A stretch of 64,000 nt of DNA from CBDDEC01 sp965226785 (lineage in GTDB: Bacteria > Chloroflexota > Dehalococcoidia > UBA2979), in the NCBI GenBank assembly GCA_965226785.1, contig CBDDEC010000002.1, forward strand, positions 310,001-374,000, given 5' to 3'. Position numbers and translations under genes: made by a program. Below the pieces are notes generated by a model. The model worked only from the letters and a program-made list of their open reading frames with translations. It was not told where the DNA came from and did no database searches. Shown here in pieces: positions 9,101 through 17,843 of the stretch. Every line of letters starts with the position of its first letter. The stretch's first letter is position 1.

Positions 9101-9387
9101 CCCGCCTCCGCGCAGCGGCGGGCGAACTCGGCGTTCTCGGCGAGGAAGCCGTAGCCCGGATGGACCGCGTCGCAACCCGAAGCATCAGCGACGGCGACGA
9201 GCTGCTCGATGTCGAGGTAGGCAGCCGTGCCCGTCCCTTCGAGCGTGACCGCCTCATCCGCTTTGCCGGTGTGCAGCGAGCCGGCGTCGTCGAGGGGAGC
9301 GACCGACACCGTCGGGATCTGCAGCTCTACCGCCGCCCGCATGATCCGGATGGCGATCTCGCCGCGGTTGGCTATCAGCAGTTTCAT
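6154..9387 (-). CDS. single-chain acyl-CoA carboxylase (BC-BCCP-CT), biotinylated copy
   Basis: 1077 residues with the whole reaction in one chain. Biotin carboxylase (about 1-455) has the ATP-grasp GGGGRGTR loop and ETNARLQVEHTVTE. The biotin carrier domain follows (about 500-600), with the attachment motif EAMKLQHD and biotinyl lysine K530. The carboxyltransferase domain (about 650-1077) includes SFAGNATLLACCDVIIATE. The order is that of the long-chain acyl-CoA carboxylase class, which carboxylates acyl-CoAs using ATP and bicarbonate. Start at ATG 9387; the open frame upstream only overlaps the neighbour's 3' end. It is 47 bp behind its paralogue and probably co-transcribed with it. Confidence 0.92.
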   Translation of the reverse strand: MKLLIANRGEIAIRIMRAAVELQIPTVSVAPLDDAGSLHTGKADEAVTLEGTGTAAYLDIEQLVAVADASGCDAVHPGYGFLAENAEFARRCAEAGLTFIGPRVDTLDLFGDKAEARRVAAAADVPIIRGLDHAVTAEEAAAFFDELRDARPMMIKAIAGGGGRGTRLVESADEVVSTYERCRAEAQAAFGNGELYVEEFIPQARHVEVQILGDVHGAVAHLGERDCSVQRYFQKIVEVAPAPGLADDLRGQILAAAVRFASEVGYSNAGTFEFLVDVSGHDDEQSFTFIETNARLQVEHTVTEAVTGVDIVQAQLRLAAGATLSELGLDDPEVGTPQGYAIQARVNMESVRADGSIHPASGTLTAYEAPSGPGVRTDGFGYGGYETSLRFDSLLAKVIGHSPSDDFAEAIARTSRALSEFRIEGVETNIAFLQSILAHEDFATGQIDTRFVDREMAQLASAAGEHRRFVTPAGHEASGREAEEDTAQAVGPPGSVGLVTPIQGTIVEIVVAVGDEVRVGQVVAVVEAMKLQHDIRADRSGVVCALSMSVGDVVREDYPIVFINEIEVEGGPIEADAAAALDHIRDDLREVYNHIDETLDAAHKETVAARHALGRRTARENLADLLDEGSFREFGPPAAGSVAGGTVMGLGTVNAALVGENQGRVAVVHNDYALATYTHGHYKQEAVHELARDLRMPLVLFAEGEGRPYGNLVGVGMDASVFADFARLSGLVPLVGVNTGGSFAGNATLLACCDVIIATEHSSIGVGAPAVVEASGLGTHSLQEIGSTALHARNGNVDIVVEDDAAAVATARQYLSYFQGSTEPSEAPDQRRMRHIIPENRVRTYDMREIIDTLADEGSVLEIRREFGIGIITSFIRVEGRPLGVVANNPAHLAGAVDSPGADKGARFFQLCDAFDIPTVVLMDCPGIMVGPDHEREALVRHSVRLFNIGANLTAPMFGVMVRKAYGLGVQAMIGGAASVPVFTVAWPTAEFAGMNIDGAVKLSARRELAAIEDPEERKEAYDRKVAQGYETARAINSGARYVIDPAETRAWIAQGLRSLPPTAPRTGKKRPYVDTW

Positions 9388-9434
9388 CTCGGCTGTTTCT
9401 TCTTCCTCGAGGCAGACAATCCGGTCTGCGCCCG

Positions 9435-12400
9435 CTACCAGGTGTCGACGTTCGGTCGTTTCTTCTCGGTGCGAGATGGCACGGGCGGCAGGCTCCGCAG
9501 CCCCTGGGCGATCCATGCGCGCGTATCTGCGGGATCGATCACGTCATCGACGCCATAGTTTGTGCCGCCCGAATTGACCGCTCGCGCCTGGTCGACGAAT
9601 TCGGCAACCCGACGCTCATACACGGCCTGCCGCTCATCCGGATCGTCGATGCCGTCCAGTTCGTCGCGGAAGGTGAGCCTGACGCGGCCTTCGATTGTCA
9701 TGTCGGCGAACTCAGCTGTTGGCCAGGCCACCATGAAGAAGGGCTCGAGCGAACTGCCGCCAGACATCGCTCGCGCACCCATCCCGTACGCCTTGCGTAC
9801 AACCACACCGAACATCGGAGTCGTCATGTTGGCGCCGGTGACGAACATCCGCGCGGAATGCCGGAGGAGCGCCGTTTCCTCGTGCTCCGGGCCGACCATG
9901 ATGCCAGGGGTGTCCATCAGCGAAAGCACCGGCAGATCGAAGGTGTCGCACAGCTGGAGGAATCGCGCGGCCTTGTCCGACGCGTCACGGTCGATCGCGC
10001 CCGAGAGGTGCAGCGGGTTGTTGGCCACCAGCCCCATCGGCCGGCCCTCGACGCGGATGAAGGCGGTGATGATGCCCGTGCCGAAGGCTTCGCGAATCTC
10101 GAGGATCGACTCCAGGTCGGCGAGGGTCTTGATGACGTCTCGCATGTCGTAGGTCTCCGCGCGGTGCTCCGGAACGATCTGTCGCAGCCTCCCTTGCTCG
10201 TGCGCCTCCCAGTGGTCGATCGGCCCCTGGAAGTAAGAGAGGTACTTGCGAGCGGTCTCGATCGCTTCCTCGTCGTCTTTGACGAGGATGTCGACCACGC
10301 CATTCGGCACCTGGAAAGACATCGGACCGACCTCTTCGGGCGTGTAGATGCCCAGGCCGCCACCCTCGATCATGGCCGGTCCGCCGAGGCCAATCGTCGA
10401 GTTCTCCGTGGCAATGATGACGTCGCAGGACGCGAGCATGACGGTGTTCCCGGCGAAACAGCGCCCCGAATTCACACCCACAAGCGGGACAAGGCCGCTC
10501 AGCTGCGAGAGCTTTGTGAAGGTGTAGGAGTCGATGGGAACGCCACCGCCGCCTCGGCCAGCGATGTCAACGGCAGCGGAATCGGCCCCAGCCGCGCCCA
10601 TACCGCGCGAAGTCTCGGGCTCTCCCCCACTGATGCCGGGCCGGCCGCCTCCGCCCTCGGCCCAGAGCACCAGCGGCAGTCTGAAGCGACCGGCCAGCTC
10701 GTATATCCGGTCCTGTTTATAGTGCCCTCGACCGCCCTGCGTCCCCGCGACCACCATGTAGTCGTAGTGGACAACGACGGCCCGTGAGTGCTCGTCGTCG
10801 AACACGTCGCCGTTGATGTTGCCGATGCCCATGACCAGGCCATCGGCCTGCGTCGTTTCGCGCAGCCATTGCTGCTTCTGCCAGCTGGCAGCGGTGACCA
10901 ACGGGCCGTACTCGCGGAACGTTCCGTCGAACAGGTGCTCAATGTTCTCGCGGGGGCTGCGCTGCTTCTTCTCGTGGCGTCTGGCGATCTTCTCCGCCCG
11001 GAAGTCGTCGTCGACAAACGAGCGACGTTCGTTCACGAGCGCCAGATCGTCTCGGATGCTGGTGGGGTCAAGGTCGTGCGCCTCGCTCGTCGCGACCGTG
11101 TGGTCCTCGACGTCTGCCTCCGCAAAGAGGACCACTGGATCGCCCTCCCTGATAGCGTCGCCGACCGCGACGGAAACGGCCTGGACCACGCCGCTCCCCT
11201 TTGCTCGAACGATGTGATGCAGCTCCAACAGTGCGATGGTCGCGATCGGTCGGCCGGCCGCCACCTGGTCACCCTCTGCGACATCGACTGAGATGACGGT
11301 GCCGCGAACTGGCGCTGCGAGAACGACGGGGCGAGTCGGATCGGCGTCGTCGTCCCGATCGGCGTTCTCAGATTTGACCTGCTTGTCGTGATCGAACAGC
11401 GCCAGCGGGTCCCAGCTGTCCTCGACTCGCGCGCCGGCATAGCCTTCCTCGGTCGGCGAGGTGCCAAGGCCACTGGCCTCGTGACCAGCTGGCGTCACGA
11501 AGCGCCGGTGCTCGCCGGCGGCGGACGCCAGTTGCGCCATCTCTCGGTCGACGAAGCGCGTGTCGATCTGACCCGTCGCGAAGTCCTCGTGGGCGAGGAT
11601 GCTCTGCAGGAACGCGATATTGGTCTCGACGCCCTCGATGCGAAACTCGCTCAACGCGCGAGAGGTCCGCGCGATGGCGTCGGCGAAGTCGTCCGAGGGT
11701 GAGTGGCCGATCACTTTCGCCAGCAGCGAGTCGAAGCGCAGGCTCGTCTCGTAGCCGCCGTACCCGAAGCCATCGGTACGCACCCCCGGTCCGCTCGGTG
11801 GCTCGTACGCCGTGAGCGTGCCGCTGGCGGGGTGGATCGAACCGTCCGCCCGAACGGACTCCATGTTCACGCGCGCCTGGACGGCGTAGCCCCGCGGCGT
11901 GCCGACCGCTGGATCGTCGAGTCCGAGTTCGGCGAGCGTCGCCCCCGCGGCCAACCGGAGCTGCGCATGCACGATGTCGACGCCGGTCACTGCCTCGGTC
12001 ACGGTGTGCTCGACCTGAATACGGGCGTTGGTCTCGATGAAGGCGAACGACTGTTCGTGGCCGGAGACGTCGACAAGGAACTCGAAGGTGCCGGCGTTGC
12101 TGTAGCCCACCTCACTGGCAAAGCGCACGGCGGCATCGAGGATCTGGCCACGCAGGTCATCCGCGAGACCGGGCGCCGGCGCCACTTCGACGATCTTCTG
12201 GAAGTAGCGCTGCACACTGCATTCCCGCTCACCGAGGTGGGCGATAGCGCCGTGGACGTCGCCGAGGATCTGCACCTCGACATGGCGCGCCTGTGGGATG
12301 AACTCTTCGACGTAGAGGTCGCCGTTGCCGAAGGCGGCCTCCGCCTCGGCGCGGCAGCGTTCGTATGTCGCGGCGACCTCGTCGGCGCGCTCGACCATGC

Positions 12401-12899
12401 GCGAGCCACGCCCGCCACCACCGGCGATGGCCTTGATCATCATCGGGCGCCCATCGCCGAGCTCGGCGTGGAAGGCGGCCGCCTCCTCCGCGCTCACGGC
12501 CCGGTCGAGCCCGCGGATGATCGGCACGGCGGCCGCCGCCGCGGCTCGGCGCGCCTGCGCCTTGTCACCGAAGAGCTCGAGCGTCTCGACACGTGGGCCG
12601 ATGAAGGTGAGGCCCACGTCGGCGCAGCGCCGCGCAAACTCGGCGTTCTCGGCGAGGAAGCCGTAGCCAGGGTGGACCGCGTCGCAGCCGTGCTCCTGCG
12701 CGACGGCAATCAGCTGCTCGATGTCGAGGTAGGCAGACGTGCCCGTCCCTTCGAGCGTGACCGCCTTATCCGCTTTGCCGGTGTGCAGCGAGCCAGCGTC
12801 GTCGAGGGGCGCGACCGACACCGTCGGGATCTGCAACTCCGCCGCCGCCCGCATGATCCGGATCGCGATCTCGCCACGGTTCGCAATCAGCAGTTTCAT
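9435..12899 (-). CDS. single-chain acyl-CoA carboxylase paralogue lacking biotinyl-Lys
   Basis: 1154 residues with the same three-domain order as the gene downstream and very close to it over the first ~470 residues (for example MKLLIANRGEIAIRI). Biotin carboxylase and carboxyltransferase motifs look intact (ETNARIQVEHTVTE; CFAGNTVMLASCDVIIATE). The carrier domain is present, but the attachment motif reads IALLELHHIVRA, so the lysine position is Glu (E559, codon GAG at 11223-11225). The carboxyltransferase region carries a Gly-rich insertion of about 35 residues after VLWAEGGG. It may work with the biotin of the downstream copy, or it may be non-functional as a carboxylase. Confidence 0.88.
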   Translation of the reverse strand: MKLLIANRGEIAIRIMRAAAELQIPTVSVAPLDDAGSLHTGKADKAVTLEGTGTSAYLDIEQLIAVAQEHGCDAVHPGYGFLAENAEFARRCADVGLTFIGPRVETLELFGDKAQARRAAAAAAVPIIRGLDRAVSAEEAAAFHAELGDGRPMMIKAIAGGGGRGSRMVERADEVAATYERCRAEAEAAFGNGDLYVEEFIPQARHVEVQILGDVHGAIAHLGERECSVQRYFQKIVEVAPAPGLADDLRGQILDAAVRFASEVGYSNAGTFEFLVDVSGHEQSFAFIETNARIQVEHTVTEAVTGVDIVHAQLRLAAGATLAELGLDDPAVGTPRGYAVQARVNMESVRADGSIHPASGTLTAYEPPSGPGVRTDGFGYGGYETSLRFDSLLAKVIGHSPSDDFADAIARTSRALSEFRIEGVETNIAFLQSILAHEDFATGQIDTRFVDREMAQLASAAGEHRRFVTPAGHEASGLGTSPTEEGYAGARVEDSWDPLALFDHDKQVKSENADRDDDADPTRPVVLAAPVRGTVISVDVAEGDQVAAGRPIATIALLELHHIVRAKGSGVVQAVSVAVGDAIREGDPVVLFAEADVEDHTVATSEAHDLDPTSIRDDLALVNERRSFVDDDFRAEKIARRHEKKQRSPRENIEHLFDGTFREYGPLVTAASWQKQQWLRETTQADGLVMGIGNINGDVFDDEHSRAVVVHYDYMVVAGTQGGRGHYKQDRIYELAGRFRLPLVLWAEGGGGRPGISGGEPETSRGMGAAGADSAAVDIAGRGGGGVPIDSYTFTKLSQLSGLVPLVGVNSGRCFAGNTVMLASCDVIIATENSTIGLGGPAMIEGGGLGIYTPEEVGPMSFQVPNGVVDILVKDDEEAIETARKYLSYFQGPIDHWEAHEQGRLRQIVPEHRAETYDMRDVIKTLADLESILEIREAFGTGIITAFIRVEGRPMGLVANNPLHLSGAIDRDASDKAARFLQLCDTFDLPVLSLMDTPGIMVGPEHEETALLRHSARMFVTGANMTTPMFGVVVRKAYGMGARAMSGGSSLEPFFMVAWPTAEFADMTIEGRVRLTFRDELDGIDDPDERQAVYERRVAEFVDQARAVNSGGTNYGVDDVIDPADTRAWIAQGLRSLPPVPSRTEKKRPNVDTW

Positions 12900-13048
12900 C
12901 TCGGTCTAGTTCTCACCCGTCTCAGACAAATCGCTCACATCCGGAGTATGCCACTCCTCGCTAGCGGCGGGTCCGACCGGCCGCGCCGCGCCGGCGGGTC
13001 ATGCTGAGTGCCGCGAGCCCGCTACTATCGGGCACCTCGGGAGTGCAG

Positions 13049-14185
13049 ATGACCTCAGTACGCCGCCACCTCGAGATCGTCGACCTCTCGATTGACGTGG
13101 TCGAGCGCGAGGCACCCCTGGTGCGGATCAACGATCGACGCGAGGCTCTTGGCGGTCCGACACGCCAGGGCGTACTGCGCGTGCGGACCGCTGAGGGCCT
13201 TGAGGGACATTGCCTTGTCGGCGTCCAAGCTGGCGATTCGACCCAAGTGATGGAGTTGATAGGCAGGCAGGTCAAGCCGCGCGTGCTCGGACGGTCGGCG
13301 AGTGAGCGCGAGTGGGTGTGGAGCCAGCGGTTCGAGCTGGACGCGACGCCGGCACGGGCGCATGCCTCAATGGCAAACATCGACATTGCACTTTGGGACA
13401 TCGCGGGGAAGGCCGCGGGCGCGCCTGTGCACGCCTTGCTCGGCACACAACGAGCCGAGATCCCTGTCTACGCGACTTATCCGCCTCGGAACTCCACGCC
13501 CCAGGGCTACGAGGAGGAAGCGCGAGAGATCCTCACCGGCCCATATCCGGCCTACAAGATCCACCCCGGTGACATGGCCACGGACGACGTCGTCCGGATG
13601 GTTGGCCTCGTGCGGGCGGCCGTCGGCGACGAGATCGATTTGATGCTCGACCCGAACGCCGGCTACCACCTCGAGCAGGCGTCGGCCGTCGGAGCCGCGC
13701 TCGACACACAGCGATTCGCCTGGCTCGAGGACCCGCTGCCCTGGCAGGAAGTCGACGCAATCGAACGACTCACCAGCGAGCTAGCGACGCCGATTGCGAT
13801 CGCCGATGCAGAGTCGTTCCTCCTCGATGAGGCCGTCATGATCGTCCGACGGCAAGCGGCCGCGGTGATCCGCGGTACCGCTCGCAAGATGGGCATCACC
13901 GGGCTCCGGAAGCTCTGTGCCATGCTCGAGGCCTTCGGCTTGAACTGCGAGATCGGCATGGGCGGGAACCAGCTGATGAACGTCGCGAACCTGCACGTCA
14001 TGCTCTCGATCTCGAACTGCGCTTATTACGAGTACTGGATGCCGCTCGGGATCCACGAATGGGGTGTGACGGAGTTCCTCCGTCCCAACGAGCGAGGTGC
14101 GATGCAGGCGTCCGAGGCACCTGGTCTGGGCCTCGAACTGGACGAGGATTGGATCGCCGCGCATCGCGTCGCGGTGCTGACCTAG
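13049..14185 (+). CDS. enolase-superfamily (mandelate racemase-like) enzyme
   Basis: 378 residues. The N-terminal capping domain leads into a barrel with K170 (AYKIHPGD), metal ligands D201 (LDPNAGYH), E227 (WLEDPLPW) and E255 (IADAES), and C-terminal NQLMNVANLHV. These positions support abstraction of a proton alpha to a carboxylate; the substrate (racemisation or dehydration of an acid sugar or hydroxyacid) cannot be assigned. Start at ATG 13049 with GGGAG upstream. It is divergent from the carboxylase pair and shares the module between tails 2 and 3. Expanded enolase families are reported for SAR202 bacteria. Confidence 0.88.
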   Translation: MTSVRRHLEIVDLSIDVVEREAPLVRINDRREALGGPTRQGVLRVRTAEGLEGHCLVGVQAGDSTQVMELIGRQVKPRVLGRSASEREWVWSQRFELDATPARAHASMANIDIALWDIAGKAAGAPVHALLGTQRAEIPVYATYPPRNSTPQGYEEEAREILTGPYPAYKIHPGDMATDDVVRMVGLVRAAVGDEIDLMLDPNAGYHLEQASAVGAALDTQRFAWLEDPLPWQEVDAIERLTSELATPIAIADAESFLLDEAVMIVRRQAAAVIRGTARKMGITGLRKLCAMLEAFGLNCEIGMGGNQLMNVANLHVMLSISNCAYYEYWMPLGIHEWGVTEFLRPNERGAMQASEAPGLGLELDEDWIAAHRVAVLT

Positions 14186-14370
14186 TCACACCTCTTGAGT
14201 CAGCGCGCCGTCGGCGCCGAATGACCTCGCGCTCACAGGCGTGGGCTCGCAGTCGATCAGGCTGCAGAATTTCACTGAAACCGCAACGACACGACACCGA
14301 TCTCCGAGCGGAAACAGGAATGCGGATCACCACGCTTGGCGTCCGGACGGTTCCCTCGCTTGAAGTAGCG

Positions 14371-14418
14371 TGCTTCCCAAGCAGAGGGTCGAGGGTTCGA
14401 ATCCCTTCTCCCGCTCCA
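14371..14418 (+). repeat. tRNA-Gly(CCC) 3'-half, tail 3
   Basis: 48 nt identical to tail 1 (5423-5470), from tRNA position 29 to CCA, with anticodon loop TTCCCAA. No 5' half is present. Unlike the other tails it is followed within 21 bp by a canonical terminator, so this copy may keep the original downstream flank of the ancestral tRNA gene. Confidence 0.8.
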
Positions 14419-14438
14419 ATGAGCAAAGGCACATGGAG

Positions 14439-14461
14439 GGCCCGCCAGGTGGCGGGCCTTT
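14439..14461 (+). terminator. Rho-independent terminator after tail 3
   Basis: Perfect 8-bp stem GGCCCGCC/GGCGGGCC with loop AGGT, followed by TTT. Position and form are those expected immediately after a tRNA gene. Confidence 0.75.
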
Positions 14462-14626
14462 ACGGTGTCGGATCGTGGCCCCCCACCCGACGCTGGTCGT
14501 GTGAGTCGGCTTGGACCCGTTCGCGATACATTCTGCCCAGGGCGGTGCCAAACAGCCACGGCGCCGCGCGATGAGTGATGTTCACCCTCCGCGTATGCGG
14601 CAGGGACGACGCGAGGGGATCCGACC

Positions 14627-15973
14627 ATGCACAGTCAGATGCTGCTTAACGCCTTCTCCATGAACTGCGTCGCACATCAATCGAGCGGCCTTTGGCGGCA
14701 CCCGCGAGACCGCTCCCGTGAGTACACTTCGGCGAAGCACTGGCAGGACCTGGCCCGAACGCTCGAGCGTGGCCTCTTCGACGGCATCTTTCTCGCTGAC
14801 GTCTCCGGGGTGTACGACGTCTACGAGGACTCGCCAGACGCCGCCCTCCGCGCCGCAACTCAGATCCCGGCGAACGACCCGTTTTCCATCGTCCCGTCCA
14901 TGTCAGCCGTCACGGAGCACCTCGGGTTCGGCGTGACCGGATCGATCCCCTACGAGCCTCCATATGCCTTTGCTCGCCGCATCTCGACCCTTGATCACAT
15001 CACGGACGGACGCATCGCACGGAACGTCGTCACCGGCTACCTCGACAGCGCCGCGAGAGGCGTCGGGAAGGCACAACAGACAACGCACGACACTCGTTAC
15101 GACATCGCCGCGGAGTACATGGAGGTCGTCTACAAGCTCTGGGAGGGAAGCTGGGAGGATGAGGCGGTGCTCTACGACAAACAGGCCGGCGTCTTCGCCG
15201 ACCCGGATCGGGTCCACGAGATCAGCCACGAGGGCGAGTATTTCAGCCTGAACGCCATCCACCTCTGCGAGCCATCCCCTCAGCGTTCGCCCGTCATCTT
15301 CCAGGCGGGCAGTTCGCCGAAGGGACAGGCCTTCGCCGCCGCCCATGCCGAGTGCGTCTTCATCGGCGCGAGCGAGCATGGACCGACGGCGGAGCACGTC
15401 AGCAGCCTGCGCGAGCAGGCTGTCGCCGCGGGGCGCCGTGCCGAAGACCTGAAGATCTTCGCCATGATGTCGGTCGTCGTCGACGAGACAGACGCGGCCG
15501 CGCGCGCCAAGTTCGAGGACTATCAGTCCTACGGTCTCCTTGACGGTTCGCTGGCGTTGCTCTCGGGCTGGAGAGGCTCGGACCTGTCCCAGTTCGACCT
15601 CGATGAGGTGCCAGGAGGCACCAGGGGCAACGCCATCCAGGGCTCCGGAAAGTCCACCGCGCGCCGGACGGTCCGCCAGATGGGCAGGTCCGCCGCGGTC
15701 GGCGGCGGGGCGAATGTCATCGTCGGGTCGCCGAAGACGGTTGCGGACGCGCTCCAGGCCTGGATGGAGGCCACCGACATCGACGGCTTCAACCTCGCCT
15801 ACACCGTGCTACCAGAGTGCTTCGAGGAGTTCGTCGACATGGTCGTTCCGGAGCTGCAGGCCCGCGGTATCTACAAGACCGGCTACGTTGAAGGCACTCT
15901 GCGCCGCAAACTCTTCGGTGAGGGCGACCGACTGCCGCGGTCGCACCCTGCGGACGCATTTCGACGGAGTTGA
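14627..15973 (+). CDS. LLM-class flavin-dependent monooxygenase (NtaA/DmoA/SnaA type)
   Basis: 448-residue TIM-barrel monooxygenase of the two-component FMNH2-dependent group, which includes nitrilotriacetate, dimethyl-sulfide and dibenzothiophene-sulfone monooxygenases. Visible family features are the N-terminal MLLNAFSMN, FDGIFLADVSGVYDVY, GRIARNVVTGYLDSAARG and VIFQAGSSPKGQAFAA. Length is normal. The start ATG follows GAGGGGAT. The flavin reductase partner is not encoded nearby. It is the only gene between tails 3 and 4. FMN-dependent monooxygenases are a hallmark expanded family in SAR202. Confidence 0.92.
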   Translation: MHSQMLLNAFSMNCVAHQSSGLWRHPRDRSREYTSAKHWQDLARTLERGLFDGIFLADVSGVYDVYEDSPDAALRAATQIPANDPFSIVPSMSAVTEHLGFGVTGSIPYEPPYAFARRISTLDHITDGRIARNVVTGYLDSAARGVGKAQQTTHDTRYDIAAEYMEVVYKLWEGSWEDEAVLYDKQAGVFADPDRVHEISHEGEYFSLNAIHLCEPSPQRSPVIFQAGSSPKGQAFAAAHAECVFIGASEHGPTAEHVSSLREQAVAAGRRAEDLKIFAMMSVVVDETDAAARAKFEDYQSYGLLDGSLALLSGWRGSDLSQFDLDEVPGGTRGNAIQGSGKSTARRTVRQMGRSAAVGGGANVIVGSPKTVADALQAWMEATDIDGFNLAYTVLPECFEEFVDMVVPELQARGIYKTGYVEGTLRRKLFGEGDRLPRSHPADAFRRS

Positions 15974-16044
15974 GTGACGGCGGTGACGGACTACCTCCGA
16001 CCACGACGGAATGGCCCCCGGGTCGCCTCGCTCTGCGAGCGGGG

Positions 16045-16092
16045 TGCTTCTCAAGCAGAGGGTCGAGGGTTCGAATCCCTTCTCCCGCTCCA
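16045..16092 (+). repeat. tRNA 3'-half, tail 4
   Basis: 48 nt differing from tails 1 and 3 by a single C to T in the anticodon (TTCTCAA), which would nominally read CTC. T-arm, acceptor strand and CCA are unchanged. There is no 5' half; it is preceded by a small hairpin (CTCGC-TCT-GCGAG, 16027-16039). The kinase gene on the right reads into this tail and terminates inside it. Confidence 0.8.
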
Positions 16093-17694
16093 GTCCGCGG
16101 TCGTTTGGTCCGGCACGGGCAGTCGGATCCTGAAACGCGTGTCCCCGGGCCGCGACTCGACCTCGATCTCTCCACCGCAACGCTCGGTCACGATCCTGCG
16201 GGCGATATCCAGGCCGAGCCCCGTTCCTTCCCCAACGTCCTTCGTCGTAAAGAACGGGTCGAAGATCTTCGGCTGCACGTCCGCAGGGATTCCGGGCCCG
16301 TTGTCGGCGATCTCCACGACCAGCTGGTCTTGTTCTCGCGAAGTCTCAATGCGGACTTCTCCATCGGGCCCGGCCGCGTCGATCGCGTTGTCCAGCACGT
16401 TCGTCCAGACCTGGTTGAGCTCACCGCCGGCGACCATCAGCATCGGAAGCGTGCGATCGTATTCGCGGGTGATCGTGACGCCGTCCCTCATTTTGTGTTC
16501 GAGAATCGTGATCGTGTTGTCGAGCCCCTCGTGGATGTCGACTTCCTGCTTCGGAGCGCGGTCCATGTATGAGTAGCTCTTCACCACGCGCACCAGCTCC
16601 GACATGCTCGCGGTCGTCGTCGTCAGAGTGCCGAGCAGCGCTGCGGCGTTGAAGGACTCGGCGAGCCACGCCACGGCGCCAGGCACCGCGATCGTCGGCA
16701 TCCCGGAGGTCAGCTCCTCGAGCGTCGAGCCTTCGACTCCGGCTGCGGCGAGCGGTGCCGCGAGCGGCCAGGGGTTCTCAACGGCGTGCGAGCCGAGCCA
16801 GCCGACAAGGGCTTCTTCTCGGTCGGCTCGCTCCAGCGCGCTGAGCGTGGCTGAGTCTGCGCGGCCCGCCTTCAGGGCACTCGCGAGCGCGGCCCAGTGC
16901 TCTGCGGTGAGCTGGTGGTTACTCAACTCAGCGGTGGCCTGTGAGAGGCGGCCGAGTGTGTCGCGGAGCTGCGACGAGGCGCGCTGCGCAGCCGCCGCTG
17001 GGTTGTTCAGCTCGTGCGCGAGCCCGGCCGAGAGCTTGCCCAGGGCGCTCATCTTCTCCGCTTGGCGCATCTCCTCTTCCTGACTCGTCAGCAACGCCTG
17101 CACACGCTCATTCTCGCCAACGAAGTAGAAGATCAGGCCGAAGACGACGGCCGAGACGGCGCCGATGTTCAGCGCGAAGAACGCGAGCACTACAGACGTC
17201 GGCAAGTTGTTCCCATCCCGCAGCCACGGGTGTGCTGCGGCCAGCGACACCACCAGCAGCAGGTAAATCGATAGCCACAGCAGCGCGCTTCGCCGCCCCC
17301 CGATCAGAAAGGCCGTGATGGGGCCGAGCAGCGACCACAGCACCACGCCACTGGAGGCGACAAAGCCCCCCAGCGTGACCGCAAGGGCGAAGGGTGTAAA
17401 CACGATCAGGACGAGCTGCGCCTGAAGCACCGGGGCCACCCCACCCATGCGCCTCAGCACAAGCACCAGGATGGCGGAGAGGCTGGCATACAACAGCGGT
17501 AGCGACGCGGCCAGCGGCTCATCGAACAGCGCGTAGATGCTGCCCCACGCGACTGCCAGGATGCCGACAACCATCATCAGCGTGGCCAGCATGCTGCGGG
17601 ACAGACGGAGCTCTTCCGATTCGACCTCAACCACCCAAATCTCGCGGGCGAACCCAACGAGTCGATTGACCCAGCGCTCGAGCACGTCGCTCAC
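16051..17694 (-). CDS. membrane sensor histidine kinase ending in a tRNA tail
   Basis: About 547 residues with six predicted membrane helices (residues ~30-205). A dimerisation/phosphoacceptor region carries H227 (GLAHELNN), and the HATPase_c domain has N-box NQVWTNVLDNAIDA, G1 DNGPGIP, F-box PFFTTKD and G2 GTGLGL. It autophosphorylates from ATP and would pass phosphate to an unlinked response regulator, since none is adjacent. I prefer GTG 17694, preceded by GGGAG, over ATG 17754. The last ~13 codons (SGRRDSNPRPSA) and the stop are the reverse complement of tRNA tail 4, so the native C-terminus was replaced at integration, just after the ATPase fold ends. Confidence 0.85.
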   Translation of the reverse strand: MSDVLERWVNRLVGFAREIWVVEVESEELRLSRSMLATLMMVVGILAVAWGSIYALFDEPLAASLPLLYASLSAILVLVLRRMGGVAPVLQAQLVLIVFTPFALAVTLGGFVASSGVVLWSLLGPITAFLIGGRRSALLWLSIYLLLVVSLAAAHPWLRDGNNLPTSVVLAFFALNIGAVSAVVFGLIFYFVGENERVQALLTSQEEEMRQAEKMSALGKLSAGLAHELNNPAAAAQRASSQLRDTLGRLSQATAELSNHQLTAEHWAALASALKAGRADSATLSALERADREEALVGWLGSHAVENPWPLAAPLAAAGVEGSTLEELTSGMPTIAVPGAVAWLAESFNAAALLGTLTTTTASMSELVRVVKSYSYMDRAPKQEVDIHEGLDNTITILEHKMRDGVTITREYDRTLPMLMVAGGELNQVWTNVLDNAIDAAGPDGEVRIETSREQDQLVVEIADNGPGIPADVQPKIFDPFFTTKDVGEGTGLGLDIARRIVTERCGGEIEVESRPGDTRFRIRLPVPDQTTADWSGRRDSNPRPSA

Positions 17695-17843
17695 AGGGCG
17701 GAGACTCCCGGTCGTCTGGAGCTGAGATACAGCATGCGCACCCCTGGCGCCCATGCATCTGTCACACCATCAGTGTCCGGCCGTGATCGGCGTACGGGCG
17801 ACGGTGATCATAGCGGTCTCGTTTCCTCGTCGCGGATCCAGGG

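Noticed and set aside
8185..9558. Long plus-strand frames opposite the carboxylase genes
   Set aside because: Antisense shadows that appear identically over both paralogues, as expected from shared codons.
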